Shown: one piece after another, positions 16,600 through 25,547 of the stretch
Layout of the letters: each line of letters starts with the position of its first letter
Position numbering within the stretch: the stretch's first letter is position 1
NCBI RefSeq assembly: GCF_001684965.1
Contig: NZ_MAYG01000001.1
Location: 2,852,001-2,916,000, forward strand
DNA: 64,000 nucleotides
Source of the DNA: Chryseobacterium arthrosphaerae
GTDB taxonomy: Bacteria; Bacteroidota; Bacteroidia; Flavobacteriales; Weeksellaceae
Reading direction: 5' to 3'
Made by a program: the position numbers and the translations under genes
Notes under the pieces: generated by a model
Database searches by the model: none
The model's input: only the letters and a program-made list of their open reading frames with translations
What the model was told of the DNA's origin: nothing

Positions 16600-17550
16600 A
16601 TGAAATCATTGAAAGTTGTTTTTTTAGGGACTCCTGAGTTTTCCAAAACTTCATTGGAAGCCATTCACCAATCTCACCATCATGTAGTAGGAGTAGTAAC
16701 TGTTGCTGATAAAGCCAGCGGACGGGGACAGAAAATTCATCAGTCACCGGTAAAAGTATATGCATCCGAAAATAATATTCCTGTTTTCCAACCTGAAAAA
16801 TTAAGAAATCCAGAGTTTCTGGAAGAGCTCAGAAAGTTGGAAGCCGATGTTTTCGTTGTGGTCGCATTCAGAATGATGCCTAAAGTTCTTTTTGAAATGC
16901 CTGCAATGGGAACATTCAACCTTCACGCCTCTTTACTTCCGGATTACCGTGGAGCAGCTCCTATCAATTACGCAGTCATCAATGGAGAAGAAAAAACCGG
17001 AGCAACCACATTCTTTATCAATGAAAAAATTGACGAAGGAAATATCCTTCTTCAGGAAGAACTGCCCATATTACCGGACGAAAACGCAGGAAGCCTTCAT
17101 GACAGACTGATGGAAATGGGTGCTAAATTGGTGGTTAAGACATTGGATGGTCTTGCAGAAAATGCAATTGAAGAAAGGCCTCAGCCACAGGTTGCTGAAC
17201 CTAAAAATGCTTATAAAATATTTAAAGAAGATACCAGGATCAATTGGAATGCCCCTTCGAAAACCGTTCATCAGTTTATCCTTGGAATGTCTCCCTATCC
17301 TGCTGCTTTCACTACTTTAAAAATAGGAAATGAGGAAAAAGGACTAAAGATATTCGGCGGAAGATTTGAATTGTCAGATCATGCCCAACATTCTGCAACG
17401 CTGGAGATTTCAAAGAATGAATTTAAAATCTATACAGAAGACGGTGTCTATTATCCACAGGAACTTCAGCTGGAAGGGAAAAAAAGAATGAATGTGAAAG
17501 ATTTCCTGAACGGTTTCAGAAACTTTGACGAAATCAGCTTATTAGATTAA
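16600..17550 (+). CDS. fmt: methionyl-tRNA formyltransferase
   Basis: Formylates initiator Met-tRNA with 10-formyl-THF. 316 residues from 16600. N-terminal catalytic domain starts MKSLKVVFLGTPEFSKTSLE, and has ADKASGRGQKIHQSPVK and the formyl-transfer signature NLHASLLPDYRGAAPINYAV with the Asn/His/Asp set. The C-terminal domain (about 205-316) has INWNAPSKTVHQFILGMSPY. The start at 16600 is set by the family N-terminus and the -7 element. A strong terminator follows. Confidence 0.95.
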   Translation: MKSLKVVFLGTPEFSKTSLEAIHQSHHHVVGVVTVADKASGRGQKIHQSPVKVYASENNIPVFQPEKLRNPEFLEELRKLEADVFVVVAFRMMPKVLFEMPAMGTFNLHASLLPDYRGAAPINYAVINGEEKTGATTFFINEKIDEGNILLQEELPILPDENAGSLHDRLMEMGAKLVVKTLDGLAENAIEERPQPQVAEPKNAYKIFKEDTRINWNAPSKTVHQFILGMSPYPAAFTTLKIGNEEKGLKIFGGRFELSDHAQHSATLEISKNEFKIYTEDGVYYPQELQLEGKKRMNVKDFLNGFRNFDEISLLD

Positions 17551-17636
17551 TATACCTGTCAGTTTTAACTGCAAAAGATAAAGATGAAACACTTAAGTTT
17601 TGAAAATATTTGATTTTTATCCTTTCGTGAACTCTC

Positions 17637-17672
17637 AAAAAAAAGGTTTAGAAAAATTCTAAACCTTTTTTT
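17637..17672. terminator. bidirectional terminator between fmt and ribBA
   Basis: Perfect inverted repeat of AAAAAAAAGGTTTAGAA with TTCTAAACCTTTTTTT around a 3-base loop, with A-run and T-run on the two sides. Serves both convergent genes. Confidence 0.85.
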
Positions 17673-17719
17673 AATGGTAAACAATCATGTACAGGAAGTA
17701 AACCTGAATTGACTGTATA

Positions 17720-18841
17720 TTATAGCTGTACCAGCTCGGTAACCTCTACATCATATCCTCCAACCTGAGGTTTGATATTTGGGTTTTGAGTAATTACTTT
17801 AAATTTATTAATTCCCAGATTCTTTAAAATCTGTGTTCCGATACCATAATCCCTGTAGTTATAGGCTAATGTAGGATGCTGCTCCTGCCCATCCTGATAG
17901 TTCAGGAACTGCTGAAGTTTTCTTAATGTATTTTCAGAGTTCGAAACATTGTTGATAAAGATGATCGCTCCTTTTCCTGCTTCATTCACCATATTGGTAA
18001 CTTTTTCCAGCAGAGGTTTTTCGCCGTTATTCAGTCTTGTCAATACATCGAAATACGAATCAGAAGACTGCACTCTTACTAAGACCGGTTCATCTACCGT
18101 CCATGCTCCTTTTGTCAAAGCAAAATGGATCTGATCATTGGAAGTCTCTCTGAAAGCATAAAAATCAAACTCACCATAGTGCGTTTTCACTTTTTTCTCT
18201 TCAAGTCTTTCAACCAGATTTCCTTTTTTAAGCTGATAATGGATCAGGTCTTCAATAGAAACGATTTTCATATCGTGTTTCTGCGCGAAAGCCTGAAGAT
18301 CAGGCAAACGTGACATCGTACCATCTTCATTCATGATCTCACAGATCACTCCGCCTTCTTTTAAACCAGCCAAATGGGTAAGATCAATGGCAGCTTCCGT
18401 ATGTCCTGCTCTTTTCAGAACGCCTCCTTTTCTTGCACGAAGCGGGAAAATGTGGCCAGGTCTCATGAAATCTGTAGGCTTGGATTTTTCATCCATCAAT
18501 GCTAAAATAGTTTTAGCTCTGTCTCCTGCAGAAATACCTGTAGAAGTTCCGTTCCCCAAAAGGTCAACAGACACGGTGAAAGCAGTTTCTTTAGGATCGC
18601 TGCTTCTGCTTACCATTACTTCAAGCCCAAGCTCATCGCATCTTTTTTCAGGAAGCGGCATACAGATCAGCCCTCTTCCGTGGAGTGCCATAAAATTGAT
18701 AATTTCCGGCGTTGTCAGTTCCGCCGCACAAAGAAAATCTCCTTCGTTCTCTCTGTCTTCATCATCTACTACTATGATTATTTTCCCATTTCTAAGGTCT
18801 TCGATGGCCTCCGGAATAGTATTTAATTTAATATCAGACAT
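17720..18841 (-). CDS. ribB: 3,4-dihydroxy-2-butanone-4-phosphate synthase with degenerate RibA domain
   Basis: Riboflavin pathway: turns ribulose 5-phosphate into dihydroxybutanone phosphate plus formate. 373 residues. The RibB half (1-205) keeps IIVVDDEDRENEGDFLCAAE and RAGHTEAAIDLTHLAGL. The second half (about 210-373) follows the GTP cyclohydrolase II fold but I see no zinc-binding Cys triad, no RCDCG-like motif and no RQEGRGIG motif; the matching part reads YRDYGIGTQILKNLGI. It is probably active only as RibB. A true RibA should be elsewhere in the genome. Confidence 0.9.
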   Translation of the reverse strand: MSDIKLNTIPEAIEDLRNGKIIIVVDDEDRENEGDFLCAAELTTPEIINFMALHGRGLICMPLPEKRCDELGLEVMVSRSSDPKETAFTVSVDLLGNGTSTGISAGDRAKTILALMDEKSKPTDFMRPGHIFPLRARKGGVLKRAGHTEAAIDLTHLAGLKEGGVICEIMNEDGTMSRLPDLQAFAQKHDMKIVSIEDLIHYQLKKGNLVERLEEKKVKTHYGEFDFYAFRETSNDQIHFALTKGAWTVDEPVLVRVQSSDSYFDVLTRLNNGEKPLLEKVTNMVNEAGKGAIIFINNVSNSENTLRKLQQFLNYQDGQEQHPTLAYNYRDYGIGTQILKNLGINKFKVITQNPNIKPQVGGYDVEVTELVQL

Positions 18842-18859
18842 CTTTACTTTTTATTTGTG

Positions 18860-18867
18860 CAAAGATA
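18860..18867 (-). promoter_or_regulatory. -7 promoter element of ribB
   Basis: Minus strand reads TATCTTTG, exact TAnnTTTG, 18 bp before the ATG at 18841. I see no FMN riboswitch: the leader is too short. Confidence 0.5.
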
Positions 18868-18908
18868 CTCATAAAAATAAGCATCTGCCAATTAATATGA
18901 ATGGTTTA

Positions 18909-19913
18909 TTACGCTTCGGATAAAGAGTTCACAGCTTCCCTGAAAATCTCGTAAGATCTCAGTCTTTTCCGGTGATCATAAATATGTGAGTTGATCATCA
19001 GCTCATCTACATTAAATCTTTCCTGAAAATCTTTAAGTTTCTGCTCAACTTCAGCCTGATCTCCTATAAAGGTATATCTCAGCTTCTGCAAAACCATTGA
19101 TTTTTCCATAGGTGACCAGATCTCATCCATATCATCTACCGGTGGGGCAAAAGGTTTTCTGTCATTTCTTACGATATTGATGAATGCCTGGAATAAAGTG
19201 GTGGAAATTTTGTGGGCCTCTTCAGAAGTATCCGCTGCCACACCGTTTACACAGGCAATAATATAAGGTTGATCAAGATATTTTGACGGTTCGAAATGCT
19301 CCCTGTAAATTTTAAAAGCCATTTCCATCTGCTCAGGAGCGAAATGTCCTGCGAAAGCATAAGGCAATCCTAATTCAGCGGCCAGCCAGGCACTATCTGT
19401 ACTGGATCCTAAAATATACAGCGGAATATCCAGGCCTTCTCCCGGAATAGCCCGAACCATCGCATCTGCATTCTCTTTGGAAAAATATCTCTGAAGTTCC
19501 AGAATCTGTCTTGGGAACTGCTCATTGATGATAGCAGGATTTCTTCCCAAAGCCTGGGCCGTTAATCCATCTGTACCGGGTGCTCTTCCCAGTCCAAGGT
19601 CAATTCTGCCCGGGAACAGGGATTCCAGTGTACCGAATTGCTCTGCGATGATCAGCGAACTGTGATTCGGAAGCATAATTCCTCCGGAACCTACTCTGAT
19701 GGTCTTAGTTCCGTTGGCAATGAAACCAATCAAAACTGAGGTAGCAGAACTGGCAATGCTTTCCATATTATGGTGCTCTGCCAGCCAGAATCTTTTATAG
19801 TTTAAATTTTCAGTGTGATTAGCTAATGATAAGCTGTCCTGAAAAGTATCATGAATGCTTTTATCCTGCTTCACCGGGGCAAGATCTAAAACAGAAATTT
19901 CAAAATTTTTCAT
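18909..19913 (-). CDS. LLM-class flavin-dependent oxidoreductase (luciferase-like)
   Basis: 334 residues, TIM-barrel of the bacterial luciferase-like monooxygenase superfamily, single-component type. Seen: EISVLDLAPV near the start, YKRFWLAEHHNMESIASSAT, VGSGGIMLPNHSSLIIAEQF, LGSLF-type FPGRIDLGLGRAPGTD, and ILGSSTDSAWLAAELGLPYA. Probably uses reduced FMN; the substrate cannot be told. Monocistronic, divergent from the gene at 20222. Confidence 0.9.
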   Translation of the reverse strand: MKNFEISVLDLAPVKQDKSIHDTFQDSLSLANHTENLNYKRFWLAEHHNMESIASSATSVLIGFIANGTKTIRVGSGGIMLPNHSSLIIAEQFGTLESLFPGRIDLGLGRAPGTDGLTAQALGRNPAIINEQFPRQILELQRYFSKENADAMVRAIPGEGLDIPLYILGSSTDSAWLAAELGLPYAFAGHFAPEQMEMAFKIYREHFEPSKYLDQPYIIACVNGVAADTSEEAHKISTTLFQAFINIVRNDRKPFAPPVDDMDEIWSPMEKSMVLQKLRYTFIGDQAEVEQKLKDFQERFNVDELMINSHIYDHRKRLRSYEIFREAVNSLSEA

Positions 19914-20198
19914 ATGAGATATTCATTTTTCTAAAGATGAACGAAGCCGTCTTTACCGATTTTATAATTTTAAATTGTTTTTTAAAATCAAAAACAAATT
20001 TATAACATAAAAACTGCATTAGTTACTTTTTGTAATTAATAAAAACAATGGGTTAATTCAGGGAAAAACTATTGGATAAACACTCAAAATTTCCTGAGAT
20101 AAATATATAAATGTTAAATTTCTACAATAAATTTCCACAGATAAGTAAAAAACAGAGAAAGTTTTTCAAATCCAATTTCGTTATTCATTTTTCATTTA

Positions 20199-20206
20199 TA
20201 TATTTG
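20199..20206 (+). promoter_or_regulatory. -7 promoter element before the interrupted gene at 20222
   Basis: TATATTTG, exact match to TAnnTTTG, ending 15 bp before the ATG. The rest of 19914-20198 is AT-rich intergenic sequence in which I see no other signal. Confidence 0.45.
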
Positions 20207-20221
20207 ATCATAACCACTACC

Positions 20222-20959
20222 ATGAAAAAACTTATTCTTATACTAATCTCTATAAAGTGCTTAATCTGTTGTCATTCAAAAAATGCAGAGGAAAGTCTTT
20301 CTAAAAAGAATCCAAAATCAAAGTATTATACAAAACTGGATACGGTAGTCATTACGACGGAAACTGATGATACCATTAAATACAGCCAAAAAAAATTCAA
20401 TGAATTGATAGATAATCATCCTGAATTTATTGATGATTTCCCTGAAAACCCAGACAGGCTTTATTTCTGTTTTGGCAATAATTTAGAATTTGGAAGTGAA
20501 GCGGGACAGGATTACTATTATACTTTATATTCCTATTTTTTGAAGCAGCGAAATGGGATTGATAAACATGCAGAACAGCGTAAGAAACTTATTGTCATTT
20601 TCTCAAACATCAATTCAATATTTGGCTATGTTGCGTATGGAGGGACCTATTTTGTTCATCAGCAGAACAGAATTCCTGGATACGCCGAATATTTAATTTA
20701 TTTGGGTTCAACGGATAAAGAAAAAGAGAATAATAAAGATCCTTATGATATTTCAAAACAAAAAAAGCTTTATATGTAGACTTTAAGGCAAATCATTGAA
20801 GATGAAAATAAAATTGATTTTGAATCTCCGGGACAAAATAAAATTGAAAGAATAAAAAAGATGAATGCTCTTGTTGATCAAATTGACCATTTGATTACCA
20901 ATTCTTATTATCTCCGGTCTGCTCAATATTTCCACTATCAATATTACCCTAATCTTTAG
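20222..20959 (+). pseudogene. lipoprotein-like hypothetical gene interrupted by an in-frame TAG
   Basis: The frame from 20222 gives 185 residues and stops at TAG 20777-20779, then stays open for another 59 codons to TAG 20957-20959. The extension (TLRQIIEDENKIDFESPG, IERIKKMNALVDQIDHLI) is hydrophilic, helical and of normal composition. The simplest reading is one nonsense mutation in a 245-codon gene. The N-terminus MKKLILILISIKCLICCHSK looks like a signal peptide with a poor lipobox. Product not recognised; the middle part has tyrosine-rich segments such as EAGQDYYYTLYSYFLKQ. It may still make the 185-residue form. Confidence 0.55.
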
Positions 20960-21175
20960 TTCAAAAGAGCTAATTGTCAATATTAAAATTTCTATAATAA
21001 GAGTCTCTCACAGTCATTGGCCAAACCTTTTTATTTCAACATACAACAGTAAATCCACCTCAATACGCATATGAATTATAAACTTATTAGCAGAATAAGC
21101 ATTTCAGTGTGATTAATTCATTTAAAAGAGAATTATTTATTAAATTCGTATAACCAACCATTTTAAAATATTAAT

Positions 21176-22018
21176 ATGAAAACAAAACCTAGTGTATTTT
21201 TTTACTCCAAAGCATTGGCTGTAAAAGTAATGGGACTGAGCCTTATGACGGCTCTCTTATTTTCCTGTGATAAAAGCAATGACGACCTGATGACAAGCCC
21301 GGATCAGTCTTCCCGGAAGGAAGAAGTCAGAAAAGGGCAATTAAACGGACAGCCTGTTACTTATATCAAAAAAGACGGACTGAATTTTTTCCAGGGTGAT
21401 ATTGTTCTTTCGGATAAACAGCTGGAAGAAGGTGCAACAGCCAATAAAGGCGGTGCCAGTTTTTCAAGATGGCCTGGAGGTAAGATTTATTATACCGTTG
21501 CCGGCAATATGGGTTCCATCAACGCCAATAAAATCACCAGCGCTGTTAATGAATATAATTCCAAAACCAATACGCAATGGATTCCCCGTACCACACAGAG
21601 CAATTATGTAGAATTTATTTTCGGAAGTTCATCCGGATCAGACGGATGGGCTCATATCGGCTATCAGGGAGGTAAGCAGAACATTTCCCTGGATCAGTAT
21701 ATTTCTGTGGGATCAGTCATTCATGAAATGGGCCATACTGTTGGACTTTATCACGAGCATTGCCGTAAAGACAGGGATCAGTATCTCAGCATCCAATGGG
21801 GTAATATTCAGGACGGGCAGGCCTATAATTTCAATATTTACAGCTCAGGAACGGATATAGGGCCTTTTAATATCAATTCAGTAATGATGTACTGGCCTAA
21901 TTCTTATTCTAAAAACGGACTGCCTACGATTAAAAGAGCGAACAACACAACCTTTACTTACAACAGAACAGGCTTCACAACAGGAGATATCAACACCATC
22001 AATGCGATGTATCCTTAA
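21176..22018 (+). CDS. astacin-like M12A metalloprotease lipoprotein
   Basis: 280 residues. Lipobox LLFSC (C31) after a hydrophobic signal, a short pro-region (about 40-95), then an astacin domain. Zinc motif HEMGHTVGLYHEH at 183-195 supplies three His ligands and the catalytic Glu; the Met-turn is SVMMYWP and the conserved astacin N-terminal stretch is FSRWPGGKIYYTV. Similar in plan to flavastacin and myroilysin type peptidases of flavobacteria. It should sit on the outer membrane or surface. Own terminator; no linked inhibitor gene. Confidence 0.9.
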   Translation: MKTKPSVFFYSKALAVKVMGLSLMTALLFSCDKSNDDLMTSPDQSSRKEEVRKGQLNGQPVTYIKKDGLNFFQGDIVLSDKQLEEGATANKGGASFSRWPGGKIYYTVAGNMGSINANKITSAVNEYNSKTNTQWIPRTTQSNYVEFIFGSSSGSDGWAHIGYQGGKQNISLDQYISVGSVIHEMGHTVGLYHEHCRKDRDQYLSIQWGNIQDGQAYNFNIYSSGTDIGPFNINSVMMYWPNSYSKNGLPTIKRANNTTFTYNRTGFTTGDINTINAMYP

Positions 22019-22032
22019 AGAAACCTCCGTAT

Positions 22033-22069
22033 AAAAAGAAAAGAATCCGTTACGAATTCTTTTCTTTTT
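22033..22069. terminator. bidirectional terminator between the astacin gene and the helicase gene
   Basis: Inverted repeat AAAAAGAAAAGAAT / ATTCTTTTCTTTTT with a 9-base loop. The right arm overlaps the last codons of the minus-strand helicase. Confidence 0.75.
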
Positions 22070-24176
22070 TATAGTTATAGTGGTTGATCAGAATTCTGAT
22101 CTCATTAAATTCAAAATTACTTGGCAGCGCATTCTTCCACTCTGTTAAGGTTTCATGTGGATTTTTGTAGAATTCTGTTTCGAAAGCTTTGATCTTATCT
22201 GAGGTAATGACTCTTGAAATATCCAGCAATCCCTGCTCGGCAAATTTAGCAAGATGCCCGATGACGGTTTCTTTTACCAGACCTCTTTCCAATGCAATTT
22301 CGCCAATGGTTTTTCCCTGTTCAAACAGCTGGAACGTCAGAACCTGAGAAGGAACTTTGGCAATTTTCAAACTGACTTCCTTATCATTTTTTTCATCTAA
22401 AAGTTTTGTTTCAAGAAGATGAACGTCTTTTAAATTATTTAAATATTCCTCGATATCTTCCAGCCAGCTTTTAAATTCTTCGTTGTATTGCTTTAAACCT
22501 TTAGCTCCTTTGATCTCAGCATAAAACTCTTTCAAAGGATCGAAGATCTTATTCCTGGTTTCTGTAAAGAAAAAATTAACCGCTCCTTTTGATTTGCTTT
22601 CAATTTCCGACCATTCTTCTTTCTGCTCAATAAAGTTATTGACTTTCTGAAAGATCACCCGTTCCAGTTTTTCAAAGATTTTCCCGAGATTAACCGCTTC
22701 ATGTTTTAGCTGAAGATAAAGCTGATTGGTTTTGACATGATCGAGGTTTTTGGTAACGATCGAAAGGTTATTCCAGTCTTCGACTTCTTTTAGAAACCAG
22801 AGACAGTCTACCGTACGAAGTACTTTTCTTATGCTGTAATCATATTTTTCCTGGTTCAGGATGGCTTCAACACGATCATTGGCTACTGTATCCGTATGGA
22901 AATGCAGAATCCTGTCATCTTTAAAAATAACTTCAGGAGTAATTTTTGATTTTAAAACAATTCCTTCCAATGTTCTGCAGCGGGACAAAGCCACATATAC
23001 CTGACCTGCAGTAAAACTTTTTCCTGCATCAATGATCACTCTGTCAAACGTCAGACCCTGGCTTTTATGGATTGTAACCGCCCAGGCCAGTTTTATCGGG
23101 AACTGCTCAAAACTTCCCAGTACTTCTTCCTGAATGTTCTTATCTGTATCAAGAAAGTATTTTTTCTGCTCCCAGGTCTCCCTCTTTACAATAATTTCTT
23201 TTTGACTTCCGTCAAGAGCTACCCGGATTTCATTTTCATCCAGCCCTATGATTTCTCCCAGCTTCCCGTTGAAATATTTCTTTTCTCCTGAAATATCATT
23301 TCTGATAAACATGATCTGTGCTCCGATCTTCAGTTCGAGAAACTGCTCATTCGGGAACTGATTTTCTTTAAAGTCTCCTACAAGCTTCGCCTCATAAGTT
23401 TGGGCATCCACTTTGATCTCTGCTAATTTTTCCTGATTGATCTCATCTGCCATTTTATTGTGAGAGCACAGATAAACATAGGATTCTTTTCCCATATCAA
23501 AATCAGGATCGTATCTTTTATTAAGATGATCAAAATCGATATTGGCCACATCACCATCCCGAATGGCGTTCAGGATCTCAAGGAATTCTTCATCAGACTG
23601 GCGATACACTTTTGTAAGCTCAATGGTAACCACCGGAATATCTTTGATTGCATGACTATCGAAAAAGAACGGTGAGTTGTAATACATTTTCAGGATATGC
23701 TCATCCCTTACCACCGGCGGCAGCTGGTACAGGTCACCAATGAACAGCATCTGCACCCCTCCGAATCTTTGGTTATTTCTCCTGATAAACCGTAAAGAAA
23801 AATCCATCATATCCAGCACATCAGCTCTCAACATGGAAACCTCATCAATAATAATGATCTCAACTTCTCTTAAAAGCTTGAGCTTATCTTTTCTATATTT
23901 AAAATGAGGCATCAGATCGGCAATATTATTGGCCAAACTGGTATCTATCCTTTCTGTAGTAGGAAGAAAGGTTCTCAACGGAAGGCCAAACATAGAGTGA
24001 ATGGTCACCCCGCCCGCATTGATCGCAGCAATTCCTGTAGGAGCTACCACAATATGCTTTTTTTTGGTCCGTTTTACAAAGTCGTTAAGAAATGTCGTTT
24101 TCCCTGTTCCGGCTTTCCCCGTCAGAAAAACGCTTCTGCTGGTGTACTCTAATAAGTCAAAAAAATGATTGTTCAT
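22050..24176 (-). CDS. Pif1/RecD-like helicase with C-terminal HTH domain
   Basis: 708 residues from the ATG at 24176. SF1 helicase core: Walker A FLTGKAGTGKTTFLNDF, IVVAPTGIAAINAGGVTIHS, Walker B IIIDEVSMLRADVLD, GDLYQLPPV, KLAWAVTIHKSQGLTFD and GQVYVALSRCRTLEGIVL. After a long helical region the C-terminus has a helix-turn-helix segment (FEQGKTIGEIALERGLVKET) like the HTH_40 module found at the end of such helicases. The -7 element at 24183-24190 decides against the longer start at 24200. Likely acts on G-rich or RNA-DNA structures, by analogy with Pif1. Confidence 0.88.
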   Translation of the reverse strand: MNNHFFDLLEYTSRSVFLTGKAGTGKTTFLNDFVKRTKKKHIVVAPTGIAAINAGGVTIHSMFGLPLRTFLPTTERIDTSLANNIADLMPHFKYRKDKLKLLREVEIIIIDEVSMLRADVLDMMDFSLRFIRRNNQRFGGVQMLFIGDLYQLPPVVRDEHILKMYYNSPFFFDSHAIKDIPVVTIELTKVYRQSDEEFLEILNAIRDGDVANIDFDHLNKRYDPDFDMGKESYVYLCSHNKMADEINQEKLAEIKVDAQTYEAKLVGDFKENQFPNEQFLELKIGAQIMFIRNDISGEKKYFNGKLGEIIGLDENEIRVALDGSQKEIIVKRETWEQKKYFLDTDKNIQEEVLGSFEQFPIKLAWAVTIHKSQGLTFDRVIIDAGKSFTAGQVYVALSRCRTLEGIVLKSKITPEVIFKDDRILHFHTDTVANDRVEAILNQEKYDYSIRKVLRTVDCLWFLKEVEDWNNLSIVTKNLDHVKTNQLYLQLKHEAVNLGKIFEKLERVIFQKVNNFIEQKEEWSEIESKSKGAVNFFFTETRNKIFDPLKEFYAEIKGAKGLKQYNEEFKSWLEDIEEYLNNLKDVHLLETKLLDEKNDKEVSLKIAKVPSQVLTFQLFEQGKTIGEIALERGLVKETVIGHLAKFAEQGLLDISRVITSDKIKAFETEFYKNPHETLTEWKNALPSNFEFNEIRILINHYNYKKEKNS

Positions 24177-24182
24177 CGTTGT

Positions 24183-24190
24183 CAAAAATA
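24183..24190 (-). promoter_or_regulatory. -7 promoter element touching the helicase start codon
   Basis: Minus strand reads TATTTTTG (TAnnTTTG), only 6 bp before the ATG at 24176. The mRNA would have almost no leader. Confidence 0.45.
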
Positions 24191-24257
24191 CGGAAATCAA
24201 TTGAATTTCTTACCTTGGCATAAGTTTTGAAAATTCTTAAAAAGAAAAAAGTCTGTC

Positions 24258-24710
24258 GTGAAAAAAATTTTATCATACACTTCTGTCTTAGTATTATCTA
24301 CTACACTTACGTTGGTTTCCTGTAATACCTCGAAAAACCTCAACACGAATCTTCCGGTTGATATTGCAGACAGACCCATTGATGAAGACAGTCAGAAATA
24401 TGATCAGGCTCAGCTGGATAAATTAAAAGCATCTATTGAATCTGAAGTGAGCGGGCTGGAATGTAAAGATGCAACCGAATGGACATTTGCTCCCATGGGA
24501 ACAAAAGCCTGCGGCGGGCCTCAGCAATATATTGCCTATCCTAAAAAAATAGAAGAGACTTTTTTACCCAGAGTGAATGAATATACGGATAAAGTAAGGG
24601 TTTTTAATGAAAAATATAATATTGCATCAGACTGTATGGCTATCCTGCCTCCTACCTCTCTGAAATGTATTAAAGGAAAAATCAGGCTTATCACAGCTGA
24701 CAACAAATAA
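24258..24710 (+). CDS. hypothetical lipoprotein
   Basis: 150 residues. Signal peptide with lipobox LVSC (C22). The mature part has four Cys: GLECKDATEW, TKACGGPQQY, IASDCMAIL and SLKCIKGKIR, which could form two disulfides. I do not recognise the family; the WTFAPMGTKACGGPQQYIAY segment should be useful for a search. Own terminator. Confidence 0.75.
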   Translation: MKKILSYTSVLVLSTTLTLVSCNTSKNLNTNLPVDIADRPIDEDSQKYDQAQLDKLKASIESEVSGLECKDATEWTFAPMGTKACGGPQQYIAYPKKIEETFLPRVNEYTDKVRVFNEKYNIASDCMAILPPTSLKCIKGKIRLITADNK

Positions 24711-24738
24711 AAACAAAACAAAGGTTTTATATCAAATC

Positions 24739-24770
24739 GAAAAAAGCTCTGTCTCAGGACAGAGCTTTTA
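24739..24770 (+). terminator. terminator after the lipoprotein gene
   Basis: Inverted repeat AAAAGCTCTGTC / GACAGAGCTTTT with a tight loop, followed by a TA-rich stretch. Confidence 0.75.
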
Positions 24771-24847
24771 TATATTCCGATCAGTATCAATCCGTAAAAA
24801 ACGGACCATTACAAAGAATAGATTATTTATTGGTTTCCAATAGCAGA

Positions 24848-25384
24848 CTACAATTGATGATCCTTCACATTCTCTTTATACCAGGACGAGTATTTCACAT
24901 AATTGTCTGCAATCCTGTTTACCTCACCTTCTAACAGCTGGGCATTGATATCTTTAATCTTTTTCGCAGGAACACCACCCCAGACTTCTCCGGATTTGAT
25001 ATGGGTTCCCTGAGTTACTACTGAGCCTGCTCCTACAATAGAGTTTTCTTCTACCAGGCAATCATCCATGACAATAGCTCCCATTCCGATCAGTACATTA
25101 TCTTTGATCGTACATCCGTGAACAATCGCATTGTGCCCGATAGAAACATTATTCCCAATATTCAGCGGGTGTTTCTGATAAGTACAGTGCAGCATTGCAT
25201 TATCCTGCACATTGACCTTATCTCCCATTCTGATATAGTGAACATCTCCTCTGATGACAGCATTATACCAAACGCTGCAATCTCTTCCCATTACTACATC
25301 TCCGATGATCGTAGCGGTTTCAGCTAAAAAAGTATTCTCTCCGATCTGTGGTATTTTCCCTAAAAGTTCTTTTACAAGTGCCAT
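24848..25384 (-). CDS. gamma carbonic anhydrase family protein
   Basis: 178 residues from the ATG at 25384. Left-handed beta-helix hexapeptide repeats (MGRDCSVWYNAVIRGDVHYI, INIGNNVSIGHNAIVHGC-type). The His ligands expected for the zinc are present in MLHCTYQKHPLNI and GHNAIVHGCTI. Also includes VGAGSVVTQGTHIKSGEVWG and GVPAKKIKDI near the end. Some members are active CO2 hydratases, others have unknown substrates. Confidence 0.9.
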   Translation of the reverse strand: MALVKELLGKIPQIGENTFLAETATIIGDVVMGRDCSVWYNAVIRGDVHYIRMGDKVNVQDNAMLHCTYQKHPLNIGNNVSIGHNAIVHGCTIKDNVLIGMGAIVMDDCLVEENSIVGAGSVVTQGTHIKSGEVWGGVPAKKIKDINAQLLEGEVNRIADNYVKYSSWYKENVKDHQL

Positions 25385-25518
25385 AGTTTTAATTTGAAAA
25401 TTTGAAAAGCCCATTTGAGAATAATGATTACTGTCTTCTGAATTCAGGTATATAACTTCTAAATTACAGCGATAGCAAAAATCTAACTCCCAATTTTCAG
25501 CTTCTGACTTCTAATGCG

Positions 25519-25526
25519 TATTTTTG
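25519..25526 (+). promoter_or_regulatory. -7 promoter element before the NifU-like gene
   Basis: TATTTTTG, exact TAnnTTTG, 21 bp before the ATG at 25548; it lies on the longer in-frame start at 25524 and so rules that out. Confidence 0.5.
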
Positions 25527-25547
25527 TATCTCAAATTTAACGAAAAA

